From Microbispora sp. NBC_01189 (GTDB lineage Bacteria; Actinomycetota; Actinomycetes; Streptosporangiales; Streptosporangiaceae), in assembly GCF_036010665.1 (NCBI RefSeq), contig NZ_CP108581.1, positions 5,265,501 to 5,329,500 on the forward strand: a stretch of DNA of 64,000 bases, read 5' to 3'. A program made the translations under genes and the position numbers. The notes beneath the pieces are model-generated. The model was not told the origin of the DNA, ran no database searches, and saw only the letters and a list, made by a program, of their open reading frames with translations. Every line of letters begins with the position of its first letter. Position 1 is the stretch's first letter. This document shows positions 53,221-62,252 of the stretch, one piece after another.

Positions 53221-54153
53221 ATGACCATCCAGTCCGAGCCGGCGGACGGCCCGATCGATCCGGGTCTGAGCGCGATCGTGGGCGAGCGGCGCCAGCTGAT
53301 CAATCTCGCCTACCGGCTCCTCGGCTCCCTGGCCGAGGCGGAGGACGTCGTCCAGGAGACGTACGCCCGCTGGTACGCGATGTCGCCCTCGCGGCGGGAG
53401 GCCGTCGAGTCCCCGGGCGCCTGGCTGACGAAGGTGGCCGGCCGCATCTGCCTCGACCTGCTGGGCTCGGCGCGGGTCCGGCGCGAGCGCTACGTCGGCG
53501 AGTGGATCCCCGAGCCGCTGCCCGACCGGATGGAGTGGGTCACCGGGCAGGCGGCCGACCCGGCCGACCGGGTCACTCTCGACGAGTCGGTCAGCATGGC
53601 CTTCCTCGTCGTGCTCGAATCGATGACTCCGGCCGAGCGCGTCGCGTTCGTCCTGCACGACGTCTTCTGCCACTCCTTCGCCGAGGTGGCCGAGATCGTC
53701 GGCCGTACGCCGGGGGCGTGCCGTCAGCTGGCCTCCTCGGCCCGCCGCCGCGTCCGCGCGTCGCGGCCCGCCACGGCTCCGACGGCCCGGCAGGCCGGTG
53801 TCGTCAGGAACTTCAAACAGGCGTGGGAGGCCAAGGACATCGACGCACTCATCGGCATCCTCGACCCCGGCGTCACCATGACCGCCGACGGCGGCGGGCT
53901 GGTCGACGCCCTGCTGCTCCCGCTCGAAGGCGCCGAGGAGGTCGCGCGCTATGCCGCCGTCCTCATCGCCAAGGCGGGCGGCCTGACGCTCCTGGAGCGT
54001 ACGGTCAACGGCCAGCCGGGCCTGATAGGACAGTGGGAGGGCGTCACCGAGGTCGTCATGGCGTTCGACGTCGTGGACGATCGGATCCGGCATATCTGGG
54101 CGGTTCGCAACCCCGAGAAACTCCACCCGTGGAGGGAGGAGACACAGCCCTGA
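53221..54153 (+). CDS. ECF41 (SigJ-like) sigma factor with SnoaL-type C-terminal domain
   Basis: 310 residues. Region 2 reads RQLINLAYRLLGSLAEAEDV, VQETYARWYAM; region 4 has MTPAERVAFVLHDVFCHSFA and EVAEIVGRTPGACRQLASSA. Three ECF41 marks are present: WIPEPLPD in the linker, DGGGLVDA in the SnoaL-like domain and NPEKLHPW near the C-terminus. The fused C-terminal domain acts as a built-in activator/inhibitor, so no anti-sigma is needed. ATG 53221. Confidence 0.93.
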   Translation: MTIQSEPADGPIDPGLSAIVGERRQLINLAYRLLGSLAEAEDVVQETYARWYAMSPSRREAVESPGAWLTKVAGRICLDLLGSARVRRERYVGEWIPEPLPDRMEWVTGQAADPADRVTLDESVSMAFLVVLESMTPAERVAFVLHDVFCHSFAEVAEIVGRTPGACRQLASSARRRVRASRPATAPTARQAGVVRNFKQAWEAKDIDALIGILDPGVTMTADGGGLVDALLLPLEGAEEVARYAAVLIAKAGGLTLLERTVNGQPGLIGQWEGVTEVVMAFDVVDDRIRHIWAVRNPEKLHPWREETQP

Positions 54154-54237
54154 CGGTCGTGGACCCCGCGGTCGTGCTGACTCGTTTCGCCACGTCGCCC
54201 ACGTCGCCCACGTGGCCGACGGCCGGTTCTGACTCAG

Positions 54238-54504
54238 CTCAGTGTCCCCGCGCCGGCGGAGCGCTCGATCGGCGATACCGCTGGAGAGCTTGCCCGTCAC
54301 CGATCTGGCCCGGTCGAGGGTCTCGTCCGCCAGCACGGCGTCCTTCTGGGCGCGGAGCACGTCGTCGATCTTCTCGTCGATCGCGGCGAGATAGTCGGTG
54401 ATCTCGTCCATGGTCTGTCGCATCGCGAGCTGCGCCATGATCCCCGCGGCGCCGGCCAGAAGCGCCGGGTTGGCCAGAAACGAAGGATGAAACGGGCAAC
54501 CTGC
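54238..54504 (-). pseudogene. Fragment of a hypothetical protein gene
   Basis: A minus-strand frame with good codon character but no proper ends: PFHPSFLANPALLAGAAGIM, then AQLAMRQTMDEITDYLAAID and EKIDDVLRAQKDAVLADETL. A TAA lies just upstream, and downstream the frame runs without stop into the antisense of the sigma gene. Earliest ATG is 54438. It looks like the middle of a larger helical protein left behind by deletion. Not recognised further. Confidence 0.4.
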
Positions 54505-54592
54505 TTATGTGTCATATAAGTATCAGAAGTAAACCTGTGCCTCATTCAGACGTCCTCTCTTCGGTTGTCCCCACCCGAGTCGAGGAGTGGTT

Positions 54593-55351
54593 TTGCGCGT
54601 CCGTTCTCTGCTTTTGGCCGTGGCTGTGGCTATTGGCCTGTTTGTCCCGATTCAGACTCAATCGGCCGTGGCTTCATCCGCGTCCGCCGCAAGTTGTTAC
54701 CACCAGGTCGGGGACCACTGGGAATGCGTCACCCCCGGCGCCTTCTGCCCTGCCGCCGCCCACGGCTTGTACGGATATTCCGAGAGCGGCGCCAAATACC
54801 AGTGCGTCCAGGACGGCTCGTACTGGAGATGGAAGCCCGCCGGTTCCTCGTCGGGCTCGAACCCCGAACCGACCCCCAAGCCGACGACCACCACGCCTGG
54901 CGGGAAGCCGGCCGCGGCGAAGTGTTCGCGGGCCTACCTGCCCCTGCCCGATCCCCGCTGCACGCCCGGGACGCGCAACCCCGCCGTCACCCAGGCGACC
55001 ATCCGTACGACGATCTGCAGCCCCGGCTTCGACGCGAAGGTGCGGCCCGTGGCGAGCTACCTGAGCGCGCTGAAGGTCAGGCAGATCGCCGAGTACGGCT
55101 ACACCGACCGCAGGCCGGCCCGCTATCAGGAGGACCATCTCATTCCGCTGCTGCTCGGCGGCTCGCCCAAGAGCGTGAAGAACCTCTGGCCGGAGCCCAT
55201 GTGGAAGGTCAAGGGCAGGAGCGCGGCGGACAAGAACGCCGTGGAGCGTCGTCTGTGGAAGGCCGTCTGCGCCGGTGACGTGCCACTGGCCCGCGCGCAG
55301 AAGGCCATCGCGAAGGACTGGCGCACCGCGGTCAGGCAGGCAGGGCTGTAA
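54593..55351 (+). CDS. Secreted protein with HNH-like nuclease motif
   Basis: About 252 residues. Signal peptide LLLAVAVAIGLFVPIQTQSA with cleavage near AVASSA. A small Cys-containing domain (CYHQVGDHWECV, CPAAAHGLYGYSESG) and a Thr/Pro linker (PEPTPKPTTTTPGG) are followed by a C-terminal domain with DRRPARYQEDHLIPLLLGGS and KNLWPEPMW, the D-H-x-x-P/x-L-x-x-G-G-x-x-x-x-x-N-L pattern of HNH endonucleases. TTG 54593 is preferred to GTG 54587 because GAGGAG is 6 nt before it. It could digest extracellular DNA or act in competition. Confidence 0.75.
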   Translation: MRVRSLLLAVAVAIGLFVPIQTQSAVASSASAASCYHQVGDHWECVTPGAFCPAAAHGLYGYSESGAKYQCVQDGSYWRWKPAGSSSGSNPEPTPKPTTTTPGGKPAAAKCSRAYLPLPDPRCTPGTRNPAVTQATIRTTICSPGFDAKVRPVASYLSALKVRQIAEYGYTDRRPARYQEDHLIPLLLGGSPKSVKNLWPEPMWKVKGRSAADKNAVERRLWKAVCAGDVPLARAQKAIAKDWRTAVRQAGL

Positions 55352-55366
55352 CAGCTGTGACAGAGG

Positions 55367-55398
55367 AAAGGCGGCCGGGACACCTCTCGGCCGCCTTT
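55367..55398. terminator. Bidirectional terminator
   Basis: AAAGGCGGCCG and CGGCCGCCTTT form a perfect 11-bp stem with a 10-nt loop and T-run, between the convergent secreted-protein and TetR genes. Confidence 0.85.
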
Positions 55399-55413
55399 TC
55401 GCACGGAGAAGCG

Positions 55414-56112
55414 CTACTCGGCGAAGCCGAGCAGATGGGCCATGCAGGTCATGTTGTGGTCGAACAACTCGGCCCGGTGCTCGATCACGCCGTTGAACTG
55501 GCCGAACAGTTCGAAGCTGACCATTCCGAACAGCCCGGTCCAGGCGATCATCGCCCGTGTGACCACGTCGTCGGACACGCCCGGCATCACCGCTCGTACG
55601 GCCTCCGCGTCCTGGGACAGGACCGCGGGCGGCGGCGGGCACATCGGGGGAGGGGCGAGGCGGCCGGCCCGCTGGGCGTCCGCCAGGATGCGGCCGTACA
55701 CGATCGTGCCCCGTGACGCCGGGCCGATCGTGTCCTCCGGGGCGCGGTAGCCCGGCACCGGCGAGCCGTACAGCAGGGCGTACTCGTGCGGATGGGCCAG
55801 GGCCCATTCGCGGACGGCGCGGCAGGCGGCGAGCCAGCGCCCGGTGAAATCCTCCCGTGGGCGGGCGGCGTCGGCGCGTTCGACGGACTCGCCGATCGCG
55901 TTGTACGCGTCGACGATCAGCACGGTGAGCAGGTCGTCGCGGCTGGGGAAGTAGCGGTAGATGGCGGAGGAGACCATCCCCATCTCCCGGGCCACCGCGC
56001 GCAGGGACAGGCCCGGGGCGCCGTCGGTGGCGAGATGACGCCGCGCGATGTCGGTGATCTCTCTGATGAGTTCCGCCCTGACCCGCTCCCGCGCGGTACG
56101 ACTCGCGTTCAT
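55414..56112 (-). CDS. TetR-family regulator
   Basis: 232 residues. HTH: EITDIARRHLATDGAPGLSL then RAVAREMGMVSSAIYRYFPS. C-terminal domain TetR_C_13-like with HPHEYALLYGSPVPGY and IAWTGLFGMVSFELFGQF. Divergent from yrdB, with two near-identical palindromes between the genes. The Trp/Pro-rich ligand pocket suggests a hydrophobic ligand. Confidence 0.88.
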   Translation of the reverse strand: MNASRTARERVRAELIREITDIARRHLATDGAPGLSLRAVAREMGMVSSAIYRYFPSRDDLLTVLIVDAYNAIGESVERADAARPREDFTGRWLAACRAVREWALAHPHEYALLYGSPVPGYRAPEDTIGPASRGTIVYGRILADAQRAGRLAPPPMCPPPPAVLSQDAEAVRAVMPGVSDDVVTRAMIAWTGLFGMVSFELFGQFNGVIEHRAELFDHNMTCMAHLLGFAE

Positions 56113-56139
56113 GCCTCGATGTTATCAGAGCACCGAATC

Positions 56140-56154
56140 GAGAGCACTGCTCTT
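56140..56154. promoter_or_regulatory. TetR operator 1 (imperfect)
   Basis: GAGAGCACTGCTCTT, 14 of 15 matching the palindrome at 56175-56189. Lies 28 bp upstream of the TetR start. Confidence 0.65.
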
Positions 56155-56174
56155 GACGACTGGCGTTCACATGA

Positions 56175-56189
56175 GAGAGCATTGCTCTC
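56175..56189. promoter_or_regulatory. TetR operator 2 (perfect)
   Basis: GAGAGCATTGCTCTC, a perfect 15-bp palindrome, 31 bp before yrdB. Centre-to-centre distance to operator 1 is 35 bp. Confidence 0.7.
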
Positions 56190-56219
56190 ATAACGGAGCG
56201 AAGAACACGAGGAGTCCCG

Positions 56220-56564
56220 ATGCTGACCATGACCAAGTGGGCGGCCGCCGCCGTCATGTTCTTCCTGGAGCTCGGTGTGCTGATCGCGCTGGCGCGCTGG
56301 GGTTTCACCCGGGAGGCGAACCTCGTGGTCAGGATCCTGCTGGGGCTCGGCACACCGGCCGTGTTCGCGACGCTCTGGGGACTGTTCATGGCCGGCGGCA
56401 AGGCGCCGTACCAGCTGCACGGGATCGCCCGGGGAGCGTTCGAGGTCGCGTGGTTCGGCGCGGGAGCGGCCGCCCTGGCGGCCTCCGGGCTGGTGACCGC
56501 GGGTGTGGTGTTCGCGGTGGTGTACGTGGCCGACGCCGCGCTGCGGCTGCTGACGAGTCAGTGA
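56220..56564 (+). CDS. YrdB-family small membrane protein
   Basis: 114 residues with four hydrophobic helices (AAAAVMFFLELGVLIALARW, GTPAVFATLWGLFMAGGKAP and the last two). The YrdB/DUF2568 mark WGLFMAGGKAPYQL is present. Function unknown. Divergent from the TetR gene and 31 bp before the epimerase, so probably in one transcript under TetR control. Confidence 0.8.
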   Translation: MLTMTKWAAAAVMFFLELGVLIALARWGFTREANLVVRILLGLGTPAVFATLWGLFMAGGKAPYQLHGIARGAFEVAWFGAGAAALAASGLVTAGVVFAVVYVADAALRLLTSQ

Positions 56565-56595
56565 CACATCGACGAAGCATCGACAAGGAGAGATC

Positions 56596-57525
56596 ATGGG
56601 CAGGCATGTCGTGGTGGGAGCGGGACAGGTCGGCGGCGGGCTCGCCGTGGCGCTGGCCGAGCGGGGGCACGAGGTGACCGTCGTCACCCGCTCGGGCTCC
56701 GGCCCGAAGCGGGCGGGGGTGTCGCCGGTCGCGGCCGACGCGGGCGACGCCGCCGTGACGCGGCGGCTCGCGGAAGGGGCCGACGCGATCTACAACTGCG
56801 TCAACCCGCCCTACCACCGCTGGCAGGAGGACTGGCCGCCGGTCGCGGCCTCGCTCCTGGCCGCCGCCGAGTCGTCCGGGGCCGTGCTGGTCACGCTGGG
56901 CAACCTCTACGGGTACGGCCCGGTGGACGGTCCGATGACCGAGGACCTGCCGCTCGCGGCGACGGGCGTCAAGGGCAGGGTCCGGGCGCGGATGTGGGAG
57001 GAGATGCTGGCTGCCCATGAGGCGGGCAGGGTCCGGGTGACCGAGGTGCGCGGCTCGGACTACTACGGTCCTGGCTCGTCCGACCAGTCCTACCTGGGGC
57101 CGCGGCTCCTGGGACCGCTGCTCGGCGGCAGGCCCGCCACCGTCGTGAGCGACCCCGGCATCCCGCACAGCTGGACGTACCTGCCCGACGTCGTGCGGGC
57201 GCTGGCCGCCGCGGCCGGGGAGGAGCGCGCGTGGGGCAGTCCCTGGCACGTCCCGACCGCGCCGCCCGTCACGATGCGGGAGTACGCCGAGATGGTGTGC
57301 GAGGCCGGGGGCGTCCCGGCGCCGCGCCTGCGGCGGCTGCCGGCGTGGATGCTGAAGGCGGGCGGCCTCGCCGTGCCGTTCCTGCGTGAGCTGGGGGAGA
57401 CCCGCTACCAGTTCGACCGGCCGTACGTGCTCGACTCGTCGGCCTCGCAGGAGGTCCTCGGCTTCGCGCCGACGCCGGTCGAGGACGGCGTCAAGGAGAC
57501 CGTCGCGTGGTGGCGGGCGCGCTGA
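56596..57525 (+). CDS. NAD-dependent epimerase/reductase (extended SDR)
   Basis: 309 residues. Rossmann motif HVVVGAGQVGGGLAVALAER at the start. VTLGNLYGYGPVDGPMTED and the SDR substrate region EVRGSDYYGPGSSDQSYLG follow, with Tyr of DYYGPG in place of the YxxxK pair, so the catalytic type is uncertain. Long C-terminal substrate domain with PWHVPTAPPVTMREYAEMV. Likely a reductase or dehydratase rather than a sugar epimerase. ATG after GAGAG. Confidence 0.8.
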   Translation: MGRHVVVGAGQVGGGLAVALAERGHEVTVVTRSGSGPKRAGVSPVAADAGDAAVTRRLAEGADAIYNCVNPPYHRWQEDWPPVAASLLAAAESSGAVLVTLGNLYGYGPVDGPMTEDLPLAATGVKGRVRARMWEEMLAAHEAGRVRVTEVRGSDYYGPGSSDQSYLGPRLLGPLLGGRPATVVSDPGIPHSWTYLPDVVRALAAAAGEERAWGSPWHVPTAPPVTMREYAEMVCEAGGVPAPRLRRLPAWMLKAGGLAVPFLRELGETRYQFDRPYVLDSSASQEVLGFAPTPVEDGVKETVAWWRAR

Positions 57526-57558
57526 GAGCCACGGAGGGGCGGCGGTAGTCTCCCCGGC

Positions 57559-58479
57559 ATGAGAGTGGGGATCATCGGCCTGGGAGACATCGCGCGGAAG
57601 GCCTACCTGCCGGTGCTGGCGGCCACACCGGGGATCGAGCCGCTGCTCTGCACCCGCGACCGGGAGGTCCTCGACCGGCTCGGCGACGCGTACCGGATCG
57701 CGGCCCGTTTCGCCTCGCTGGACGGGCTGATCGCGGCGGGGATCGACGCGGCGTTCGTGCACGCGGCCACCGAGGCGCACGTCCCCGTCGTGGCGGCCCT
57801 GCTGGAGGCCGGCGTGCACGTCTACGTGGACAAGCCGCTCGCGTACGACGCCGCGGCGAGTGCCGGGCTCGTCCGGCTGGCCCGCGAGCGGGGCAGGTCG
57901 CTGATGGTGGGGTTCAACCGCAGATTCGCCCCCGGCTACGCCGCCCTCCGCGAGCTGCCGCGCGACGTGATCGTGATGCAGAAGAACCGCCGCGACCTGG
58001 CCGGCGACCCCCGTACGGTGATCTTCGACGACTTCGTCCACGTGGCCGACACGCTGCGCTTCCTGGCGCCGGGAGAGATCACCGACACCGCGGTCAGGAC
58101 CCGCGTGCGGGACGGCCTGCTGGAACACGTGGTGCTGACCCTGGGCGGCGACGGCTTCACCGCGATCGGCGTGATGAGCCGCACCAGCGGGGCGGCCGAG
58201 GAGACCTGTGAGGTGATGGGCGGCGGCGGGAAGCGGCGGGTCGTGAACCTCGGCGACATGGTGGACCTCGACGGCGGCGAGACCCTCGCGAGGCGGGCGG
58301 ACTGGGTCCCGGTGGCCCGGCAGCGGGGGATCGAGCAGGCCGTCGAGGAGTTCCTGGGCGCGGTCGGCGGCGGACGGATCCTCACGGCCGACGACGCCCA
58401 GGTCACGCACGAGTTGTGCGAGGAGATCGTACGGCGGACGAACGAGCACGAGTCGCGCTTTACCACCTTTTTGCAGTAG
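57559..58479 (+). CDS. Gfo/Idh/MocA-family oxidoreductase
   Basis: 306 residues. Nucleotide-binding start MRVGIIGLGDIARKAYLPVL, then the EKP-like motif HVYVDKPLAYDAAA and GFNRRFAPGYAALRE. The C-terminal beta domain carries the substrate site with FDDFVHVADTLRFLA. NAD(P)-dependent sugar or amino-sugar dehydrogenase, substrate unknown. In line with the epimerase upstream, 33-bp gap. Confidence 0.87.
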   Translation: MRVGIIGLGDIARKAYLPVLAATPGIEPLLCTRDREVLDRLGDAYRIAARFASLDGLIAAGIDAAFVHAATEAHVPVVAALLEAGVHVYVDKPLAYDAAASAGLVRLARERGRSLMVGFNRRFAPGYAALRELPRDVIVMQKNRRDLAGDPRTVIFDDFVHVADTLRFLAPGEITDTAVRTRVRDGLLEHVVLTLGGDGFTAIGVMSRTSGAAEETCEVMGGGGKRRVVNLGDMVDLDGGETLARRADWVPVARQRGIEQAVEEFLGAVGGGRILTADDAQVTHELCEEIVRRTNEHESRFTTFLQ

Positions 58480-58489
58480 GAAGGTACTC

Positions 58490-60076
58490 GTGTCAGAACT
58501 TGTGCTGGGCCCGCTGCTGCGCCACGTGGACGGGTCCGCCGCGACCGTGTGGGTGGAGACCTCCGAGCCCTGCACGGTCCGTGTGCGGGCCGGAGACGCC
58601 TCCTCGGAGGAGTCCACCTTCACCGTGCACGACCACCACTACGCCCTGGTGGACGTCGCCGTCGACGGGCCGGTGGCCTACGAGGTGGACCTCGACGACC
58701 GCCGGGTGTGGCCCGGGGACGACGGCATGCCGCCGAGCGTGATCCACCCCGTCACCGGCCTCAACCGGCTGATCTTCGGCTCCTGCCGGACGAGCGTGCC
58801 GCACGATGAGCCGTACGTGCGCACCCACGGCCCGGACGTCCTGCGGGCGTACGGCCTGCGCCTGATGGAGTCGCCGGACGACCGGCCCGACCTCATCCTG
58901 CTCCTCGGCGACCAGGTGTACGCCGACGAGCTCACCCCGGACATGAAGGACTTCATCGCCGGGCGCAGGGACGAGGGCCCGCAGGAGGTCGTCGACTTCG
59001 AGGAGTACGCCGAGCTGTACCGCCAGGCGTGGTCCGATCCGGCGGTCCGCTGGCTGCTGTCCACGGTCCCGACCCTGATGATCTTCGATGACCACGACGT
59101 CAGGGACGACTGGAACACCTCGTCGGCCTGGCGCGAGCAGATGGCGCAGGTGCCGTGGTGGCACCGGCGCATCGTCTCCGCCTTGGGGTCGTACTACGTC
59201 TACCAGCACCTGGGCAACATCCCGCCGGCCGAGCGGGAGGCCGATCCCGTGCTCGCCGCGCTGCGGGCGGGCGCCGGCGAGGAGACGCTCGACGAGTTCG
59301 CCCGGCGGGCCGACGAGGAGCCCGACTCGGTCCGCTGGAGCTACCACCGGGACCTCGGCGACACCCGCCTCGTGATGCTGGACAGCCGCAGCGCCCGGAC
59401 GCTCGAACCGGGACACCGGCGGATGATCGACGAGGAGGAGTGGAGCTGGTTCGAGAAGCAGGCGACCGGCGACCTCGGCCACCTCGTCATCGGGTCCTCG
59501 CTGCCGGTCCTGCTGCCCTCCGGGATCCACCACGTGGAGGGCTGGAACGAGGCGGTCTGCGACGGCATCTGGGGCCGCCGGGCGGCGCGGTGGGGCGAGC
59601 GGGTCCGGCAGTTCCTCGACCTGGAGCACTGGGGAGCCTTCCGCCGCTCGTTCGAGGACCTCGCGCGGGTGCTGGTCGAGGTCGCCTCGGGGCAGCGGGG
59701 ACGGCCGCCCGCGACCGTCCTGCTGCTGTCGGGCGACGTCCACTACTCCTACATGGCCTCCGTACGGCGGAAGGGCGGGGGACGCATCCACCAGATCGTC
59801 TGCTCGCCGATCCGCAACCCGCTGAGCCGCTCGCTGCGCTTCGCCAACATCGTGGCGTCGTTCGGGCTGGCGGGCCTGCTCGGCGGGGTGCTGGCCCGGG
59901 CCGGCGGCCTGCCCCGGCCGTCGCTGCGCTGGCGCATCAGCAAGGGACCCTGGTTCCCCAACATGATGACCGCCGTCGACTTCGCGCCCGGGGAGGCCGT
60001 GGTCACGTGGTTCACCGACACCGGCGACCTCGACACGGTGACGGTCAGGCCCGAGCCTCCCGCAGCACCGCGCTGA
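58490..60076 (+). CDS. PhoD-like phosphodiesterase/alkaline phosphatase
   Basis: 528 residues. N-terminal Fn3-like domain, then metallophosphatase motifs: FGSCRTSVPHDEPYV, LLLGDQVYADEL, MIFDDHDVRDDW and LSGDVHYSYMASVR, matching the Fe/Ca-dependent PhoD active site. No Tat or Sec signal is present (starts SELVLGPLLRHVDGS), so it may act in the cytoplasm or need no export. The end overlaps rocD by 32 bp in opposite direction. GTG start, 10 bp after the oxidoreductase. Confidence 0.88.
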   Translation: MSELVLGPLLRHVDGSAATVWVETSEPCTVRVRAGDASSEESTFTVHDHHYALVDVAVDGPVAYEVDLDDRRVWPGDDGMPPSVIHPVTGLNRLIFGSCRTSVPHDEPYVRTHGPDVLRAYGLRLMESPDDRPDLILLLGDQVYADELTPDMKDFIAGRRDEGPQEVVDFEEYAELYRQAWSDPAVRWLLSTVPTLMIFDDHDVRDDWNTSSAWREQMAQVPWWHRRIVSALGSYYVYQHLGNIPPAEREADPVLAALRAGAGEETLDEFARRADEEPDSVRWSYHRDLGDTRLVMLDSRSARTLEPGHRRMIDEEEWSWFEKQATGDLGHLVIGSSLPVLLPSGIHHVEGWNEAVCDGIWGRRAARWGERVRQFLDLEHWGAFRRSFEDLARVLVEVASGQRGRPPATVLLLSGDVHYSYMASVRRKGGGRIHQIVCSPIRNPLSRSLRFANIVASFGLAGLLGGVLARAGGLPRPSLRWRISKGPWFPNMMTAVDFAPGEAVVTWFTDTGDLDTVTVRPEPPAAPR

Positions 60077-61250
60077 GCCGGTCGGCCGCCCAGGCCAGGT
60101 CGTCCCGCGAGACTACCAGCGGCGGCGCCAGGCGGATCGTCGAGCCGTGGGTGTCCTTGGCGAGCACGCCGCGGCGCATGAGCGCCTCGCTGATCTCCCG
60201 TCCGGTGCCGAGCGACGGATCGATGTCGACGCCCGCCCACAGCCCGCGCCCGCGTACGGCGACCACCCCCGGGCCGAGGTCCGCGAGGCGCTCGTGCAGG
60301 AACGCGCCGAGGTCGCGCGCCCTGGCCTGGTACTCGCCGGTGCGCAGCAGCCCGACGACCGCGTCGCCGACGGCGCAGGCCAGCGGGTTGCCGCCGAACG
60401 TGGAGCCGTGCTGGCCCGGCCGGATCACGCCCAGTACGTCCTCGTTCCCGACGACCGCGCTCACCGGGACCACCCCGCCGCCGAGCGCCTTGCCGAGGAC
60501 GTACAGGTCGGGCACGACGCCCTCGTGGTCGCAGGCGAACGTCTCGCCGGTGCGGCCGAGGCCCGACTGGATCTCGTCGGCGACGAACAGCACGTTCGCG
60601 TCGTCGCAGATCTCCCTGACGGCGGCCAGATAGCCGTCCGGCGGGACCAGCACGCCGGCCTCACCCTGGATCGGCTCCAGCAGCACCGCCACCGTGTTCT
60701 CGTCGATCGCCTCCCTGACCGCCTCCGCCGAGCCGTACTTCACGACCCGGAAGCCGGGCGTGAACGGGCCGAAGCCGCCGCGGGCGTCGGGGTCGGTGGA
60801 GAAGCCCACGATGGTCGTGGTGCGGCCGTGGAAGTTGTCCTCCATCACGACGATGTTGGCCTGGCCGGGGGCGACGCCCTTGACCTCGTAGCCCCACTTG
60901 CGGGCCACCTTGATCGCGGTCTCGACGGCCTCGGCGCCGGTGTTCATCGGCAGGACCATGTCCTTGCCGCACAGCTCGGCCAGGCCGGTGACGAAACCGG
61001 CGAACCGGTCGTGGAAGAACGCGCGGCTGGTCAGGGTCAGCCGGTCGAGCTGCTCGCGGGCGGCCGCGAGGACGACCGGGTTGCCGTGGCCGAAGTTCAG
61101 CGAGGAGTAGCCCGCCAGGCAGTCGAGATATCGCCTGCCCTCGACGTCGACGACCCACGCGCCCTCCGCCGACCGGATCACCACGGGCAGCGGGTGGTAG
61201 TTGTGCGCGCTGTGGCTCTCGCCGAGCCTGATGTGGTCCTCGCTTCTCAT
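60045..61250 (-). CDS. rocD: Ornithine aminotransferase
   Basis: 401 residues, PLP enzyme converting ornithine and 2-oxoglutarate to glutamate semialdehyde. MNTGAEAVETAIKVARKWGY, VMEDNFHGRTTTIVGFSTD, VLFVADEIQSGLGRTG and the PLP lysine in DLYVLGKALGGGVVPVSAV; HGSTFGGNPLACAV follows. ATG 61250 overlaps the ddaH stop (ATGA), so the pair is co-translated. With DdaH it forms an arginine/citrulline-ornithine catabolic unit. Confidence 0.95.
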   Translation of the reverse strand: MRSEDHIRLGESHSAHNYHPLPVVIRSAEGAWVVDVEGRRYLDCLAGYSSLNFGHGNPVVLAAAREQLDRLTLTSRAFFHDRFAGFVTGLAELCGKDMVLPMNTGAEAVETAIKVARKWGYEVKGVAPGQANIVVMEDNFHGRTTTIVGFSTDPDARGGFGPFTPGFRVVKYGSAEAVREAIDENTVAVLLEPIQGEAGVLVPPDGYLAAVREICDDANVLFVADEIQSGLGRTGETFACDHEGVVPDLYVLGKALGGGVVPVSAVVGNEDVLGVIRPGQHGSTFGGNPLACAVGDAVVGLLRTGEYQARARDLGAFLHERLADLGPGVVAVRGRGLWAGVDIDPSLGTGREISEALMRRGVLAKDTHGSTIRLAPPLVVSRDDLAWAADRLSAVLREARA

Positions 61251-62146
61251 CGGATCTCCCCGCCCGCTCTGATCTTTCCCGCCCTGATCTTTCCCGCTCT
61301 GATCTTTCCCGCCCTGATTTCCAGGGTGCAGCACTTGGGGCCGCCGCCGGCCTTGCGGAGCTCGCTCAGGTCGACCGGGACGACCTCGAAGCCGCGGCGC
61401 TTGAGCTCCAGGACCAGCCCTGCCGCCTCGGCGTTGACGACGACGTTGCGGCCGTCGCTCACCGCGTTGAGGCCCAGCACCTCCGCGTCCGCGGACGTCG
61501 CGACCACGGCGTCGGGGAACAGCCGCCGGAGCACCCTCCTGCTGCCCTCGCTGAACGCCTCCGGATAGTACGCCACGTTGTGGCCGTCCAGCGGGAACAG
61601 GGCGGTGTCGAGGTGGTAGTACCTCGGGTCGACCAGGCGCAGCGTGACGACCGGGCGGCCGAGGAACTCCTGGGCCTCCATGTGCGCCGCCACGTCGGTG
61701 CGGAAGCCCGTCCCGGCCAGGATCATCTCGTCGAGCGTCAGGTAGTCGCCCTCACCCTCGTTGGTGAAGGACGCCTCCAGTGTCTCGTATCCCTGTTCGA
61801 CGAACCACCGCAGGTAGGCGGGGCCCTCGGCGGCCCGCTGCGGGTGGGCGAACCGCGCGCCGTAGACCCGCCCGTCCACGACGAGGGCGCCGTTGGCGGC
61901 GAACACCATGTCCGGCAGGCCCTCCACCGGGTCGATCAGGCTGACACGGTGGCCCAGGCTCTCGTACGCCCGCCGCAGGCTTTCCCACTGCCGCAGCGCC
62001 GTGGCCGTGTCGGCGCCCTCCTCGGGCCGCATCCAGGGGTTGATGGAATACGAGACCGTGAAGAACTCGGGCCGGCACATCAGGAAGTGCCGGGCCGTGC
62101 CCGTGCGGCCACTTTCCGTGGCCGCGGACTCTGGCGCGATTGTCAT
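61247..62146 (-). CDS. ddaH: Dimethylarginine dimethylaminohydrolase-like enzyme
   Basis: 299 residues of the amidinotransferase/DDAH fold. HFLMCRPEFFTVSYSINPWM, DMVFAANGALVVDGRVYGAR, YHLDTALFPLDGHNVAYYPE (catalytic His) and the nucleophile Cys in KAGGGPKCCTLEI. The C-terminus is a tandem 5-residue repeat (IRAGK) from 15-bp repeats at 61266-61325. Hydrolyses methylarginine or arginine to citrulline. ATG 62146 has GGAG at the right distance; the frame is open further up. Coupled to rocD. Confidence 0.88.
   Translation of the reverse strand: MTIAPESAATESGRTGTARHFLMCRPEFFTVSYSINPWMRPEEGADTATALRQWESLRRAYESLGHRVSLIDPVEGLPDMVFAANGALVVDGRVYGARFAHPQRAAEGPAYLRWFVEQGYETLEASFTNEGEGDYLTLDEMILAGTGFRTDVAAHMEAQEFLGRPVVTLRLVDPRYYHLDTALFPLDGHNVAYYPEAFSEGSRRVLRRLFPDAVVATSADAEVLGLNAVSDGRNVVVNAEAAGLVLELKRRGFEVVPVDLSELRKAGGGPKCCTLEIRAGKIRAGKIRAGKIRAGGEIR
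61266..61325 (-). repeat. 15-bp tandem repeat at the 3' end of ddaH
   Basis: Three full units, alternating GCTCTGATCTTTCCC and GCCCTGATCTTTCCC on the plus strand, plus a partial fourth. Encodes repeated IRAGK at the protein end. In frame, so copy number can vary without frameshift. Confidence 0.8.
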
Positions 62147-62252
62147 CGACGACTCCAAGCGGGAAACCGGTGAACGGGACTTCAGCGTAGGAATCGGCGG
62201 ACGGCAATCCAATGCGCCCCCGTTGCGATCACCCGGGGATCGGTTGCGTCCT

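Noticed and set aside
54504-54520. CTTAT/ATAAG operator
   Set aside because: Only 5-bp arms with a long centre; not distinguishable from chance in an AT-rich promoter.
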